A stretch of DNA of 12,626 nt from DATGSL01 sp964645585 (GCA_964645585.1 CAZYAN010000075.1:1-12626), one strand, 5' to 3'. Shown: positions 1 to 7,214, counted from the stretch's first letter. A program made the numbers and translations. The notes: a model not told the origin generated them from the sequence alone.

Positions 1-200
1 TGACGAATCTTTTTTCGATGAATGCGCGGAGAGGGTCGATGAATGCGTGGCTTCAGGGTAGCGAATCTTTCGCGAAGATTCGACGGGGTCGATGAATGCA
101 GCGGCTTCATCGCTACGGGGGAACAAATCTTTTTTCGATGAATGCGTGGCTTCATCGCTACAAGGACGGGGTCGATGAATGCGTGGCTTCATCGCTACGG
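1..200 (+). repeat. REP-like palindrome array (left)
   Basis: Several copies of a short palindrome sit head to tail. Type B has arms CGATGAA and TTCATCG around a TGCGTGGC-like centre and ends in the tail CGCTACGG. Copies lie at 35-55 (3' truncated), 88-118, 136-161 and 171-200, with a partial one at 16-30. A type A palindrome (arms CGAATCTT / AAGATTCG) lies in reverse orientation at 58-84. Two A-B chimeras (3-27 and 123-146) share AATCTTTTTTCGATGAATGC, as if the A right arm had been deleted. The array ends just upstream of the DUF4838 gene. It is not a CRISPR: spacing is irregular and there are no unique spacers. Confidence 0.85.
58..118 (+). repeat. Composite A-B palindromic unit
   Basis: This roughly 61-bp unit joins a reverse type A hairpin (58-84) to a forward type B hairpin (88-118). 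Its outer ends, GTAGCGA and TCGCTAC, are themselves inverted repeats, so the whole unit can also fold as one long cruciform. A degenerate copy lies at 2814-2872 and a reverse-complement copy at 12534-12593, which suggests the pair is inherited or moved as one unit, like the paired REPs (BIMEs) of enterobacteria. Confidence 0.75.
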
Positions 201-220
201 GCGTCGGAGGAGTTGAAAAC

Positions 221-227
221 GGAGGAG
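221..227 (+). promoter_or_regulatory. Ribosome binding site of the DUF4838 gene
   Basis: GGAGGAG is a strong Shine-Dalgarno sequence. It lies 10 nt before the TTG at 238, and no in-frame ATG exists near the start of the signal peptide, so it supports the TTG start. Confidence 0.55.
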
Positions 228-237
228 AATTGAGATT

Positions 238-2727
238 TTGCGGGGTGTATTGCTCGTTCTTTTTCTCACATCCGGGCCGCTGCTGGCGGCGCCCTTGACT
301 ATTGTTACCCCGAAGGATTCGGCGCCGGAAGTGTGTCAGGCGGCGCGGGAACTGGCGGAATATTGGGAGAAGGTAACCGGGGATCGCGCCACAGTGGAAA
401 CGGAGGAACCGGGGCGGACGGTTCGCTTTCAATCGTATCGCTTTGGGCCATGGCAGCGATTGCGGCAGCCCGATCGCGAGGGGCTGGTGATTTACCTTGG
501 GGAGACGCGATACGGCCGCGGTGTGATGCGGCTGCCGGAGGATCTCGATCCGCACGGATTTCGGATCCGGGGCGCCGGGGAAGCGATTTCCATTCGGGGC
601 GGGTCTCCAGCGGGCACGCTTTTTGGTGCTTACCGGTTTCTCCATTCGCTGGGGGTGCGCTGGTACATGCCAAACGAGCTTGGAGAGCACGTGCCGCAGC
701 GCGAGATCAATCGCTTTCCGCGAATCGACCGGGTGGAGGAGCCGGACTATGTTTCCCGGAAGTGGTACAATGTCGCGCGATTTTCGGAGGATGACTGGGA
801 ACGGCGAAACCTGGTCGGCGGACGGGACCTTTTTCACCACGCGCTCCACCGGATTTTTACTGAAAACGTATACGAAATTCGGCCGGATTTCTTCATCCTG
901 CGCAACGGCGAGCGCATCCGTCCGGACGACAGACGCGGCGGCCGGAATTTTCAGATCTGCTTTGGAAATCCGGATGCCGCGAAATTCGCTGCTCGCAAGG
1001 CGGCTGAGTTTTTTGAAGCGAATCCGGATGAGACGAGTTTTTCGCTTGGGATGATGGATACTGCTCAGATTTGCGAGTGTCCTCTTTGTCAGCGCTGGGT
1101 CGATCCAGCGAACACCTTCCGCGACCGCCCGAATTATTCGGATTTGGTTTTCACGTTTATGAACCGGGCGGCGATCGAGCTTGGCCGAACGCATCCGGAC
1201 AAATTTCTTGGGTGCCTTGCTTATTATTGGGCAGAAGATGTTCCGTCATTCCCCGTTCATCCGAAGGTGATGCCGTATTTGACGGCGGAGCGCGCGCAGT
1301 GGCAGGATCCGGTGTTTCGGCGGGAGGACCGAGACCTGATCCGCCGATGGTCGCAGGCGGGCCCAGAGCGATTCGGGATTTACGATTATTATTATGGGGC
1401 CAGCTTTGTCGTGCCGCGGGCTTTCAACCGGATCATCGGCGACTCGCTGGCATTTGCGCACGACGAAGGTGCCGACGGCTTTTTTGCGGAAATCAATTCC
1501 CGCTGGCCGCTCGACGGTCCGAAAGCCTGGCTGGCGTCGCAATTGCTTTGGGAATCAGACGCGGATCCGGAGGCGCTGCTCGACGAGTTTTACGCGAACT
1601 TTTTTGGTGAGGCGGCCGATCCGATGCGCGCGTTTTATGAAACAGCGGAGAAAATTTGGATCAGCCAGGATGAGCCCGCTTTTTGGCTTAAATTCTATCA
1701 TGACTTTACGCAGCTCGAGCTGTTTCCGCCAGAGGTGAACCGGCGCCTTCGAGCGCACCTTGAACGGGCGGAACAGCTTGCGGAGGATGATCGAGTGCAG
1801 GCGCGAGTGGCGCTGGTTGCCGATGGGTTTCGGCTGACGGAGCTTTACAGCGAACTCTATCACGGTGTGAAAGCGATTGCCGCGGATCCGCTGGCAACGC
1901 CGGAAGAGGTTGCCGCGGCTCTGGATTTAGCCGCGGCATGGCGGCGGACGCTGGAGCGCCATTACGACGAGGTGATTTTGCCGAATCCGCTTCAACGGAC
2001 GCCGGCCAGGTTCGAGGATCGCGCGGGTTTTCTGCCTGGAATGAAGCTGACCCCGCTCCTCGCTCAAGCGGGAGAATGGATCGCGACGGGTGAAGGTGGC
2101 AAGGAGCTGTCATCGGCGGTCGCCGCCGCATGCGCATCCTTTCCGGAGCTGCAAGTGTCGCCGGCGGTGGAGATCGGACGACGCCGGGGGTCCGGTGGAA
2201 GGGGCGTTGACCGGATTCGCAACGGAGATTTCATGCTCGATGCGGTTGTGGCTGCGGTCGATCCCGAGAACGTTTTGACACCGGCATACACGCCGTTGGG
2301 ATGGAGTCGCTGGACCTCGGGCGATGGCGAGGCGCGCGTTGTGCTGGCGAGGCGGCCGGATGAGAATGACGGGGGGCTGGACTTGGCCGCGACCGGGGTC
2401 CATGAGGAAGTGCTGTACCAGCGGGTGCGGGTGAAGCCGGGCGAGCTGCTTCTTTTGGACGCTGAGGCGAAAGGTGTGGTACGGCCAGGCAGCCGGGTTG
2501 AGATTCGGATGGACTGGTATGATGCGAATGGGGAGGCAATAGGGCGCAAGTTTATCGATACGGATATCCTGCTGCCGGGCCATCACCGAGACTGGGTCCC
2601 TCTGGCAGTTTATGCGGAGGCGCCGCCTGAGGCGGCGACGGCCCGGGCGTCTATCGGCGTCTTTTACCAAGCGGCGGGGGACACGGTATTTTTGGATAAC
2701 ATTCGATTGCGCGCGTGGGGGGAATAG
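238..2727 (+). CDS. Secreted DUF4838 domain protein with C-terminal carbohydrate-binding-like domain
   Basis: This 829-residue protein probably acts outside the cytoplasm on polysaccharides. Residues 1-18 form a signal peptide (MRGVLLVLFLTSGPLLAA) without a lipobox. Residues about 19-165 resemble the N-terminal sandwich domain of alpha-glucuronidase-type hydrolases, including a GTLFGAYRFLHSLGVRWYMP stretch. The DUF4838 core follows (about 170-500) with a CECPLC cysteine pair. The last 170 residues, from RNGDF to the final VFLDNIRLRAW, look like a jelly-roll carbohydrate-binding module. DUF4838 proteins are abundant in Verrucomicrobiota, Planctomycetota and Lentisphaerota, but their substrate is generally unknown. 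The start is TTG with a good upstream GGAGGAG. The gene is flanked by palindromic repeats on both sides and is probably its own transcription unit, not part of the glycan locus that follows. The family call is firm; the activity is inferred. Confidence 0.85.
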   Translation: MRGVLLVLFLTSGPLLAAPLTIVTPKDSAPEVCQAARELAEYWEKVTGDRATVETEEPGRTVRFQSYRFGPWQRLRQPDREGLVIYLGETRYGRGVMRLPEDLDPHGFRIRGAGEAISIRGGSPAGTLFGAYRFLHSLGVRWYMPNELGEHVPQREINRFPRIDRVEEPDYVSRKWYNVARFSEDDWERRNLVGGRDLFHHALHRIFTENVYEIRPDFFILRNGERIRPDDRRGGRNFQICFGNPDAAKFAARKAAEFFEANPDETSFSLGMMDTAQICECPLCQRWVDPANTFRDRPNYSDLVFTFMNRAAIELGRTHPDKFLGCLAYYWAEDVPSFPVHPKVMPYLTAERAQWQDPVFRREDRDLIRRWSQAGPERFGIYDYYYGASFVVPRAFNRIIGDSLAFAHDEGADGFFAEINSRWPLDGPKAWLASQLLWESDADPEALLDEFYANFFGEAADPMRAFYETAEKIWISQDEPAFWLKFYHDFTQLELFPPEVNRRLRAHLERAEQLAEDDRVQARVALVADGFRLTELYSELYHGVKAIAADPLATPEEVAAALDLAAAWRRTLERHYDEVILPNPLQRTPARFEDRAGFLPGMKLTPLLAQAGEWIATGEGGKELSSAVAAACASFPELQVSPAVEIGRRRGSGGRGVDRIRNGDFMLDAVVAAVDPENVLTPAYTPLGWSRWTSGDGEARVVLARRPDENDGGLDLAATGVHEEVLYQRVRVKPGELLLLDAEAKGVVRPGSRVEIRMDWYDANGEAIGRKFIDTDILLPGHHRDWVPLAVYAEAPPEAATARASIGVFYQAAGDTVFLDNIRLRAWGE

Positions 2728-2813
2728 GCTGAGTCGGGTTGGAATTTACCAGAGGTTCGGGATTTTAGGAAGGCGGAGTTCAGTGAGACGTCTTTGACGA
2801 ATCGTTCTTTCGG

Positions 2814-2872
2814 CAGTGAATCTTTCGCTAAGATTCGAAGGATTGATGAATACCCGGCTTCATCGCTGCACG
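2814..2872 (+). repeat. Degenerate composite A-B palindrome
   Basis: GAATCTTTCGCTAAGATTC (2818-2836) is a type A hairpin in the same orientation as 58-84. It is followed by a type B hairpin with arms GATGAA / TTCATC (2845-2864). The order and spacing match the composite at 58-118. It sits in the 269-bp gap between the DUF4838 gene and the sugar transferase. Apart from this element that gap shows no convincing gene or classic terminator. Confidence 0.7.
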
Positions 2873-2996
2873 ACTGGTCGGAACTCGAAGCGGCCGTTCC
2901 TGTCTCTCCTGATCCCGGACGCGGAGCGGTTTCAGATGTGACAGAGACAAGATTTCCCTTGCCAGAACGGCCGGTATTCCAGATTTTTACAGCGCT

Positions 2997-4487
2997 TTGA
3001 CCTCTCTCACCAAGGACACACCAGATACGGGCACTTCCGGCGGTCTAACCGCAGCCGCTAATCCGGCTGAGGTTTGGTCGATCGCGGACCTGCTCGCCGG
3101 GCGTGATATGCGCCGTGCGGATGCGTCGTTCGGGGTGATGACGGCTGCGCTTGTTGTCCTAGACGCGCTGTGTCTGTTTACCTTCCTGGTAACCATGAAC
3201 TGGCTTCGCCACCCGAAGGAAGAAAGTCCCGATTCCGTGCTGTTCTTTCTCCTGCCGCTGGCCATCCTGTTCACTTGTTTTTATCTGATTGACGCCTACA
3301 GGATTCGGCCGGAACAGCAATCGTCCGGTTACATGACCCAGCACATCCTGACGGTTGGCATTGCCCTGCTGCTTACCCTGTTTATCTCGTACGTCGTCTT
3401 TCACCAGTGGGCCTCCGCCACCGCCCGTCGCGGGAATATCGCGATCAGTTTTCTAGCGTTTATCCCTGTTTCGTTTTATTATCGGCGTGTGTTTGCTCAG
3501 CGGGCTGTCGAGCTGGCCCGCCGGTCGTCGGTTTTCTTCCTCGGCACGGTGGAAGCGGCGCGGGAATTTTACTCAGAAACCGCGAAGCACCGCGGGATTG
3601 GCCGGGTTGTCTATGCGACGGCCGGGAGTGATGCCGAGCAGGAGGTTGCGAGGGACGGAACTCGAATTGAACCGTTGGGCCTCGACCTATTCAAAGAGCA
3701 CGAAGGCGCGATTGGAGCGGTTGTTTGTGCCGAAGATGCGGCAGAGTACCCGGCGGATATCCTTCAATTGCTGATGAATCTTCGTCTGAGGTCTGTGCCG
3801 GTGTTTACGGTTGAGTCTTTTTACGAGGCCCGTCTTCGGAAGATCCCGGCGAGCACGATCTCGCCCTTGTGGCTTTTCAAGGAAGGGTTTCGGATCGCGC
3901 ATGACCCGATTTATTTGCACGTAAAGAGACTGAGCGACATCATCTGCGCGGCAATCGGGTTGGTCCTCGCCGCCCCGCTCTTTCTGATCCTTGCGATTGC
4001 GGTCAAGCTGACCAGCCCCGGTCCGGTCTTTTTTAGGCAATCCCGCGTCGGCCTGAACAACAAGCTTTTCAACGTCTACAAATTCCGGACGATGAAAGTC
4101 GGCTCCGAATCCGGCAATTGCTACACGCAAGCAAAAGACCCGCGGCTGACGCCGATCGGCGGTTTCCTGAGGGCGTGCCGGCTCGATGAGTTTCCGCAGC
4201 TATGGAACGTCCTGAAAGGCGACATGAGCCTGATCGGCCCTCGTGCGGAGTGGGATAAGCTCGTCGCGGAATACGAGAAGCAAATTCCTTTTTACCACTT
4301 CCGCCACATGGTAAAACCCGGTATCACCGGCTGGGCTCAAGTCAACTACCCCTACGGAGCCAGTCTTGCCGATACGCGCGAGAAATTGGAGTACGACCTC
4401 TACTACATCCGCCGCTTCTCCTTTGCCCTCGATGCCTCGATTGTCCTGAAGACGATCCATACGATGCTGTTTGGTAAGGGAAGGTAG
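2997..4487 (+). CDS. Membrane polyprenyl glycosylphosphotransferase (WcaJ/WbaP-like), PGT1
   Basis: This enzyme would transfer a sugar-1-phosphate from a nucleotide sugar to undecaprenyl phosphate, starting a surface glycan repeat unit at the inner membrane. Four hydrophobic segments are visible at about residues 47-67, 80-98, 116-135 and 147-162. A soluble nucleotide-binding-like middle domain follows (about 170-300), then the C-terminal bacterial sugar transferase domain. That domain has KRLSD (310-314), a membrane re-entrant helix, PGPVFFRQ, KFRTM, the catalytic Asp-Glu pair in LDEFPQLWNV (D397, E398) and PGITGWAQVNYPYG. Length near 480-500 residues is normal for the large form. The start is uncertain: 2997 is a TTG without a clear ribosome site, and the ATG at 3108 (residue 38) just before the first membrane segment is a good alternative. 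The sugar specificity cannot be read from the sequence. Confidence 0.88.
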   Translation: MTSLTKDTPDTGTSGGLTAAANPAEVWSIADLLAGRDMRRADASFGVMTAALVVLDALCLFTFLVTMNWLRHPKEESPDSVLFFLLPLAILFTCFYLIDAYRIRPEQQSSGYMTQHILTVGIALLLTLFISYVVFHQWASATARRGNIAISFLAFIPVSFYYRRVFAQRAVELARRSSVFFLGTVEAAREFYSETAKHRGIGRVVYATAGSDAEQEVARDGTRIEPLGLDLFKEHEGAIGAVVCAEDAAEYPADILQLLMNLRLRSVPVFTVESFYEARLRKIPASTISPLWLFKEGFRIAHDPIYLHVKRLSDIICAAIGLVLAAPLFLILAIAVKLTSPGPVFFRQSRVGLNNKLFNVYKFRTMKVGSESGNCYTQAKDPRLTPIGGFLRACRLDEFPQLWNVLKGDMSLIGPRAEWDKLVAEYEKQIPFYHFRHMVKPGITGWAQVNYPYGASLADTREKLEYDLYYIRRFSFALDASIVLKTIHTMLFGKGR

Positions 4488-4490
4488 GAG

Positions 4491-4522
4491 AATTTTGGAT
4501 TTTTGATTGCGGATTTTGGATC
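4491..4522. repeat. Simple heptad-like repeat (GGATTTTGGAT type)
   Basis: AATTTTGGATTTTTGATTGC followed directly by GGATTTTGGAT is a degenerate tandem of a TTTTGGA-like heptad. It begins just after the PGT1 stop codon. Such strings recur between genes in many bacteria and code for nothing recognisable. Confidence 0.5.
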
Positions 4523-4531
4523 GTTCCCTTC

Positions 4532-4554
4532 ACGCGCCACTTGGTTTGGCGCGT
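4532..4554. other. Stem-loop in the epimerase leader
   Basis: The arms ACGCGCCA (4532-4539) and TGGCGCGT (4547-4554) pair perfectly over 8 bp around a 7-nt loop. No T-run follows, so it is not a standard intrinsic terminator. It lies in the 190-bp gap before the epimerase gene. Confidence 0.45.
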
Positions 4555-4558
4555 TGAG

Positions 4559-4596
4559 ACAGGCGGTTCTGACTGATCTTATTTCTTTGCGCCTGT
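4559..4596. other. Second stem-loop in the epimerase leader
   Basis: The arms ACAGGCG (4559-4565) and CGCCTGT (4590-4596) can pair over 7 bp across a 24-nt loop, directly after the first hairpin. The role is unknown and the pairing could be chance. Confidence 0.25.
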
Positions 4597-4677
4597 TGTC
4601 TAGGTGCGCGGACAGGTTTTCTCTGATTTGTCTCAATTGGTGTTCATTCGTGACGGAAAGTTCGATATCCTGCTCGA

Positions 4678-5781
4678 ATGCCGAAGCTCATCGACATCAT
4701 CGCAGGCGCGCGCCCGAATTTTATGAAGATCGCCCCGATCATCGAGGCGATAGAGAGGGCGAAAGCCGGGGGCGCGCAACTGGAATACCGTCTAATTCAT
4801 ACCGGGCAGCATTACGACAAGAACATGTCCGACAGCTTTTTTGAGCAGCTCGGTATTCCTCAACCAAAGGTGAACTTTGGGATCGGCGGCGGGACACAGG
4901 GGGAGCAGACCGCCGGCATCTTGGTCGCCTATGAGAAACTGCTGCGGGAGAAGAAGAGCGATCTCTGTGTGGTGGTGGGCGACGTTACTTCTACAATGGC
5001 TTGCTCGATCACCGCTAAGAAGATGCATGTTCCGGTCGCGCATATCGAAGCGGGGATTCGGTCGGGTGATCTGAGTATGCCTGAAGAGATCAATCGGATG
5101 GTTACGGACTCAATCGCCGACTTTTTTTTTACCACGGTCGACAGCGGGAATCGTAATCTTGAAAATGCCGGTGTGTCCAAAGATCGGATCTTTTTCGTCG
5201 GCAACACGATGATCGACACGCTGCTCAAGCAGCAGCCGCGTTTCGTGAAGCCGGCTTGGTGGGAAGAACTGGGGTTGCGTGATCGGGGATATTTCGTGCT
5301 CACACTGCACCGCCCGGCGAACGTCGATCAGGAGGAGAAGCTCCGGCATCTGCTCCAGACGATTGTAAACGAGTCGCGCGGACTGCCGCTTCTGTTCCCG
5401 GTCCACCCGCGGACGGCAAAGATTGTGAATACCCTCGGGCTGAACGCGCCTAACTTGCACTTTGTTGAACCGATGCCGTACCTCGAATTCAACTACATAG
5501 TCAGCCGGGCGTTCGGCGTCATCACCGACTCCGGCGGCATCACCGAGGAGACAACGGTTTTGCGGATACCCTGCCTCACGCTCCGTGACAATACGGAGCG
5601 GCCGGAAACAGTTGAGATCGGCACCAACGAACTGATCGGGACCGATCCGGCGAACATTCCGCCCGCGATGGAGCGTCTGTTCGCGGGAAACTGGAAGAAA
5701 GGCTCCATACCGCCCCTCTGGGACGGAAAGACCGGCGAGCGAATTGTCGAGACGATCCGACAGACAATCTTGCGGCAATGA
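4678..5781 (+). CDS. wecB: Non-hydrolysing UDP-N-acetylglucosamine 2-epimerase (WecB/MnaA-like)
   Basis: The enzyme interconverts UDP-GlcNAc and UDP-ManNAc (or a related 2-acetamido sugar) in the cytoplasm, supplying a precursor for surface glycan. The 367-residue length matches the family. Visible motifs are GARPNFMKIAP at the N-terminus, HTGQHYD (41-47), VVVGDVTST with D102, HIEAGIRS with E124, PEEINR (135-140), LHRPANVD with H211, PVHPRT, and TDSGGITEE followed by RDNTERPE near the C-terminus. These correspond to the acidic and histidine catalytic residues of E. coli WecB and its UDP-binding C-terminal lobe. The start ATG has no obvious Shine-Dalgarno sequence. It lies between two sugar-phosphate transferases, consistent with making the sugar for one of them. 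The symbol denotes the family; the exact epimer substrate is not proven. Confidence 0.93.
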   Translation: MPKLIDIIAGARPNFMKIAPIIEAIERAKAGGAQLEYRLIHTGQHYDKNMSDSFFEQLGIPQPKVNFGIGGGTQGEQTAGILVAYEKLLREKKSDLCVVVGDVTSTMACSITAKKMHVPVAHIEAGIRSGDLSMPEEINRMVTDSIADFFFTTVDSGNRNLENAGVSKDRIFFVGNTMIDTLLKQQPRFVKPAWWEELGLRDRGYFVLTLHRPANVDQEEKLRHLLQTIVNESRGLPLLFPVHPRTAKIVNTLGLNAPNLHFVEPMPYLEFNYIVSRAFGVITDSGGITEETTVLRIPCLTLRDNTERPETVEIGTNELIGTDPANIPPAMERLFAGNWKKGSIPPLWDGKTGERIVETIRQTILRQ

Positions 5782-5805
5782 AGTCACATTTCCATCGGCT
5801 CAATT

Positions 5806-5831
5806 CGAATTTTCGAGGAAGATTCGCTACG
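5806..5831 (+). repeat. Degenerate type A palindrome
   Basis: The 3' half, GGAAGATTCGCTACG (5817-5831), is identical to the type A element at the right end of the window. The 5' arm (CGAATTTTCG) has drifted. The element ends 13 bp before the start codon of the PGT2 gene, so it lies in or next to that gene's translation initiation region. Confidence 0.6.
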
Positions 5832-5844
5832 CTGCCACGTCTTC

Positions 5845-6459
5845 ATGTATCGGTTGTTTGGCAAACGTTTGTTTGACCTCGCCGTTGCGGTCCCGGCGAT
5901 CGTTTTTCTTACGCCGGTCATTCTGGTTATCGCCGCTCTTGTTCGACTGCGTTTGGGGACACCGGTTTTCTTTCGGCAAGAGCGTCCAGGCAAAAACGGC
6001 CGGCCGTTCCGGATCATCAAATTCCGAACGATGACCGATGCGCGAGACAGCGCCTATCAACTCCTGCCGGATGCCGAACGGCTGACCATATTTGGCCGCT
6101 TCCTGCGAGCGACGAGCCTGGACGAACTGCCTGAACTTTGGAACGTGGTTCGCGGGGAAATGAGCCTGGTCGGTCCACGGCCCTTGCGGATGGAGTATCT
6201 TCCGCGATATTCGCCGGAGCAAGCACGGCGGCACGACGTTCTCCCTGGAATCACCGGCTGGGCGCAAATCCACGGACGGAATGCGATTACCTGGGAAGAA
6301 AAGTTTCGGCATGACGTCTGGTATGTGGACAACGTCTCCTTTTGCCTCGACCTGCACATCCTGGCGAAGACTGTTGGTAAGATTCTGAGGCGCGAAGGCA
6401 TCACGGCTGAAGGCGACGCTACGATGCCCGAGTTTATGGGAAGCGATACAAGAAAATGA
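5845..6459 (+). CDS. Small PglC-like sugar-phosphate transferase, PGT2
   Basis: This 204-residue protein is a minimal monotopic phosphoglycosyl transferase. It would move a sugar-1-phosphate from a UDP-sugar, often a diamino or N-acyl sugar in this group, to undecaprenyl phosphate. It has the amphipathic start KRLFDL (8-13), one re-entrant hydrophobic stretch (about 12-33), TPVFFRQERPGKNG, KFRTM, the catalytic pair D93-E94 in LDELPELWNV, GPRPL and LPGITGWAQIHGRN. The D93/E94 numbering equals that of Campylobacter PglC. It lacks the N-terminal four-helix domain of PGT1. No clear ribosome site precedes the ATG, which follows a degenerate palindrome. Its stop overlaps the next gene's start (ATGA, 6456-6459), implying translational coupling with the carrier protein. 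Confidence 0.92.
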   Translation: MYRLFGKRLFDLAVAVPAIVFLTPVILVIAALVRLRLGTPVFFRQERPGKNGRPFRIIKFRTMTDARDSAYQLLPDAERLTIFGRFLRATSLDELPELWNVVRGEMSLVGPRPLRMEYLPRYSPEQARRHDVLPGITGWAQIHGRNAITWEEKFRHDVWYVDNVSFCLDLHILAKTVGKILRREGITAEGDATMPEFMGSDTRK

Positions 6460-6749
6460 GTGAAGATTTGGAGAAGCTGATTCTCTCCGCGCTGCGGGAT
6501 TTGGCAGACGATCTGGAAAAGGCGGAGCTGCGGGAGGCGAACGCGGAGACGGTGCTTTTTGGAGGGGGCGGGCTGTTAGACAGCCTCGCACTCGTGCAGC
6601 TGATCGCTGATCTTGAAGCGGGGATCAGTGAAAAATTCGACCGTGACATTGTGATCGCCGACGAGCGCGCGATGAGCCGTAACCGAAGTCCGTTCCGAAC
6701 GGTGGCGACCTTGAGAGACTATTTGGCCGAGTTATTGGGAGAAACGTAG
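6456..6749 (+). CDS. Acyl carrier protein, ACP1
   Basis: This 97-residue acidic helical protein carries an acyl group as a thioester on a 4'-phosphopantetheine arm. The attachment site is S43 in the motif GGLLDSLALVQLI. A C-terminal stretch ADERAMSRNRSPFRTVATL follows. From memory, this signature marks a carrier-protein subfamily that sits next to an SDR and an AMP-ligase in glycan loci. Here it is followed by exactly those two genes once the GxxExxY cassette is ignored. Its start overlaps the PGT2 stop by 4 bp. It is probably loaded by the ligase at 8023. Which acyl group it carries is not visible. Confidence 0.85.
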   Translation: MSEDLEKLILSALRDLADDLEKAELREANAETVLFGGGGLLDSLALVQLIADLEAGISEKFDRDIVIADERAMSRNRSPFRTVATLRDYLAELLGET

Positions 6750-6785
6750 ATTAAATTAACCGCAAAGGTCGCAAAAACCGCGAAG
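6749..6785 (+). repeat. Left inverted repeat of the GxxExxY cassette
   Basis: ACCGCAAAGGTCGC (6759-6772) continuing to CGCGAAG at 6785 matches the reverse complement of 7186-7212 at 23 of 27 positions. Outside it, GATTAAA (6749-6755) also recurs in inverted form near 7220. The repeat starts right at the ACP1 stop codon. Confidence 0.7.
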
Positions 6786-6800
6786 CTGAGGAACTGGATA

Positions 6801-7214
6801 ATGAGCTTAGAAATGATCGGCAGAGAGGTTATTGGAGCAGCAATCGAGGTACATCGAGAGCTTGGTCCGGGGCTGTTGGAAAGTACGTATGAACGTTGCT
6901 TGGTTTATGAGCTGACGTTGCGAGGGATCAATGCTCAAAGACAGAAAGCACAACCTGTCTTTTACAAAGGTTTGGAACTCGACGAGGGATATCGGCAGGA
7001 CGTTATCGTCGATGACAAAATTATTTTAGAGCTGAAAGCGGTTGATCGATTGACAAACCTGCATTTGGCTCAACTTCTGACCTACCTCAAGCTTTCTAGT
7101 TGTCACTTGGGTTATCTCTTAAATTTTAATGTTACTGCGATGAAGGATGGAATTCGACGGGTAGTAAACGAGATGCCAGAAGGTCCTTCGCGATCTTCGC
7201 GTCCTTTGCGGTAA
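6801..7214 (+). CDS. GxxExxY family protein
   Basis: This 137-residue protein belongs to the GxxExxY family (TIGR04256, related to PD-(D/E)xK nuclease folds), whose function is unknown. The name motif is present as G24-LL-E27-ST-Y30. Nuclease-like residues follow: D67 in YRQDVIVDD and E77-L-K79 in ILELKAV. A good ribosome site GAGGAA (6788-6793) precedes the ATG by 7 nt. The last residues (SRSSRPLR and the TAA stop) are encoded within the right inverted repeat, so gene and repeat evolved as one unit. Base composition is lower in GC than the neighbours, suggesting separate origin. It interrupts the ACP1-SDR1-ligase series and has no evident role in glycan synthesis. Confidence 0.9.
   Translation: MSLEMIGREVIGAAIEVHRELGPGLLESTYERCLVYELTLRGINAQRQKAQPVFYKGLELDEGYRQDVIVDDKIILELKAVDRLTNLHLAQLLTYLKLSSCHLGYLLNFNVTAMKDGIRRVVNEMPEGPSRSSRPLR
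7186..7212 (-). repeat. Right inverted repeat of the GxxExxY cassette
   Basis: CTTCGCGATCTTCGCG continuing into TCCTTTGCGGT is the inverted partner of 6759-6785 (23 of 27 positions identical). It forms the 3' end of the GxxExxY reading frame. The TAA stop uses the T at its outer edge and the two following A bases. Confidence 0.7.

Noticed and set aside
1..200. CRISPR array suggested by repeated near-identical units
   Set aside because: Spacing is irregular, units are strongly palindromic and occur on both strands and far apart, and there are no uniform unique spacers or cas genes.
2794..3000. A 68-residue reading frame before PGT1
   Set aside because: Much of it is translation of the composite palindrome, it has no recognisable domain or ribosome site, and it overlaps the PGT1 start.
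4559..4570. JUMPstart/ops element (GGCGGTAG) in the epimerase leader
   Set aside because: Only GGCGGT is present and the rest of the ops consensus is missing, so this is most likely chance.
4503..4844. A 113-residue frame overlapping the start of the epimerase gene
   Set aside because: Its second half is an out-of-frame reading of the clear epimerase gene, and the first half reads through the heptad repeat and hairpins.
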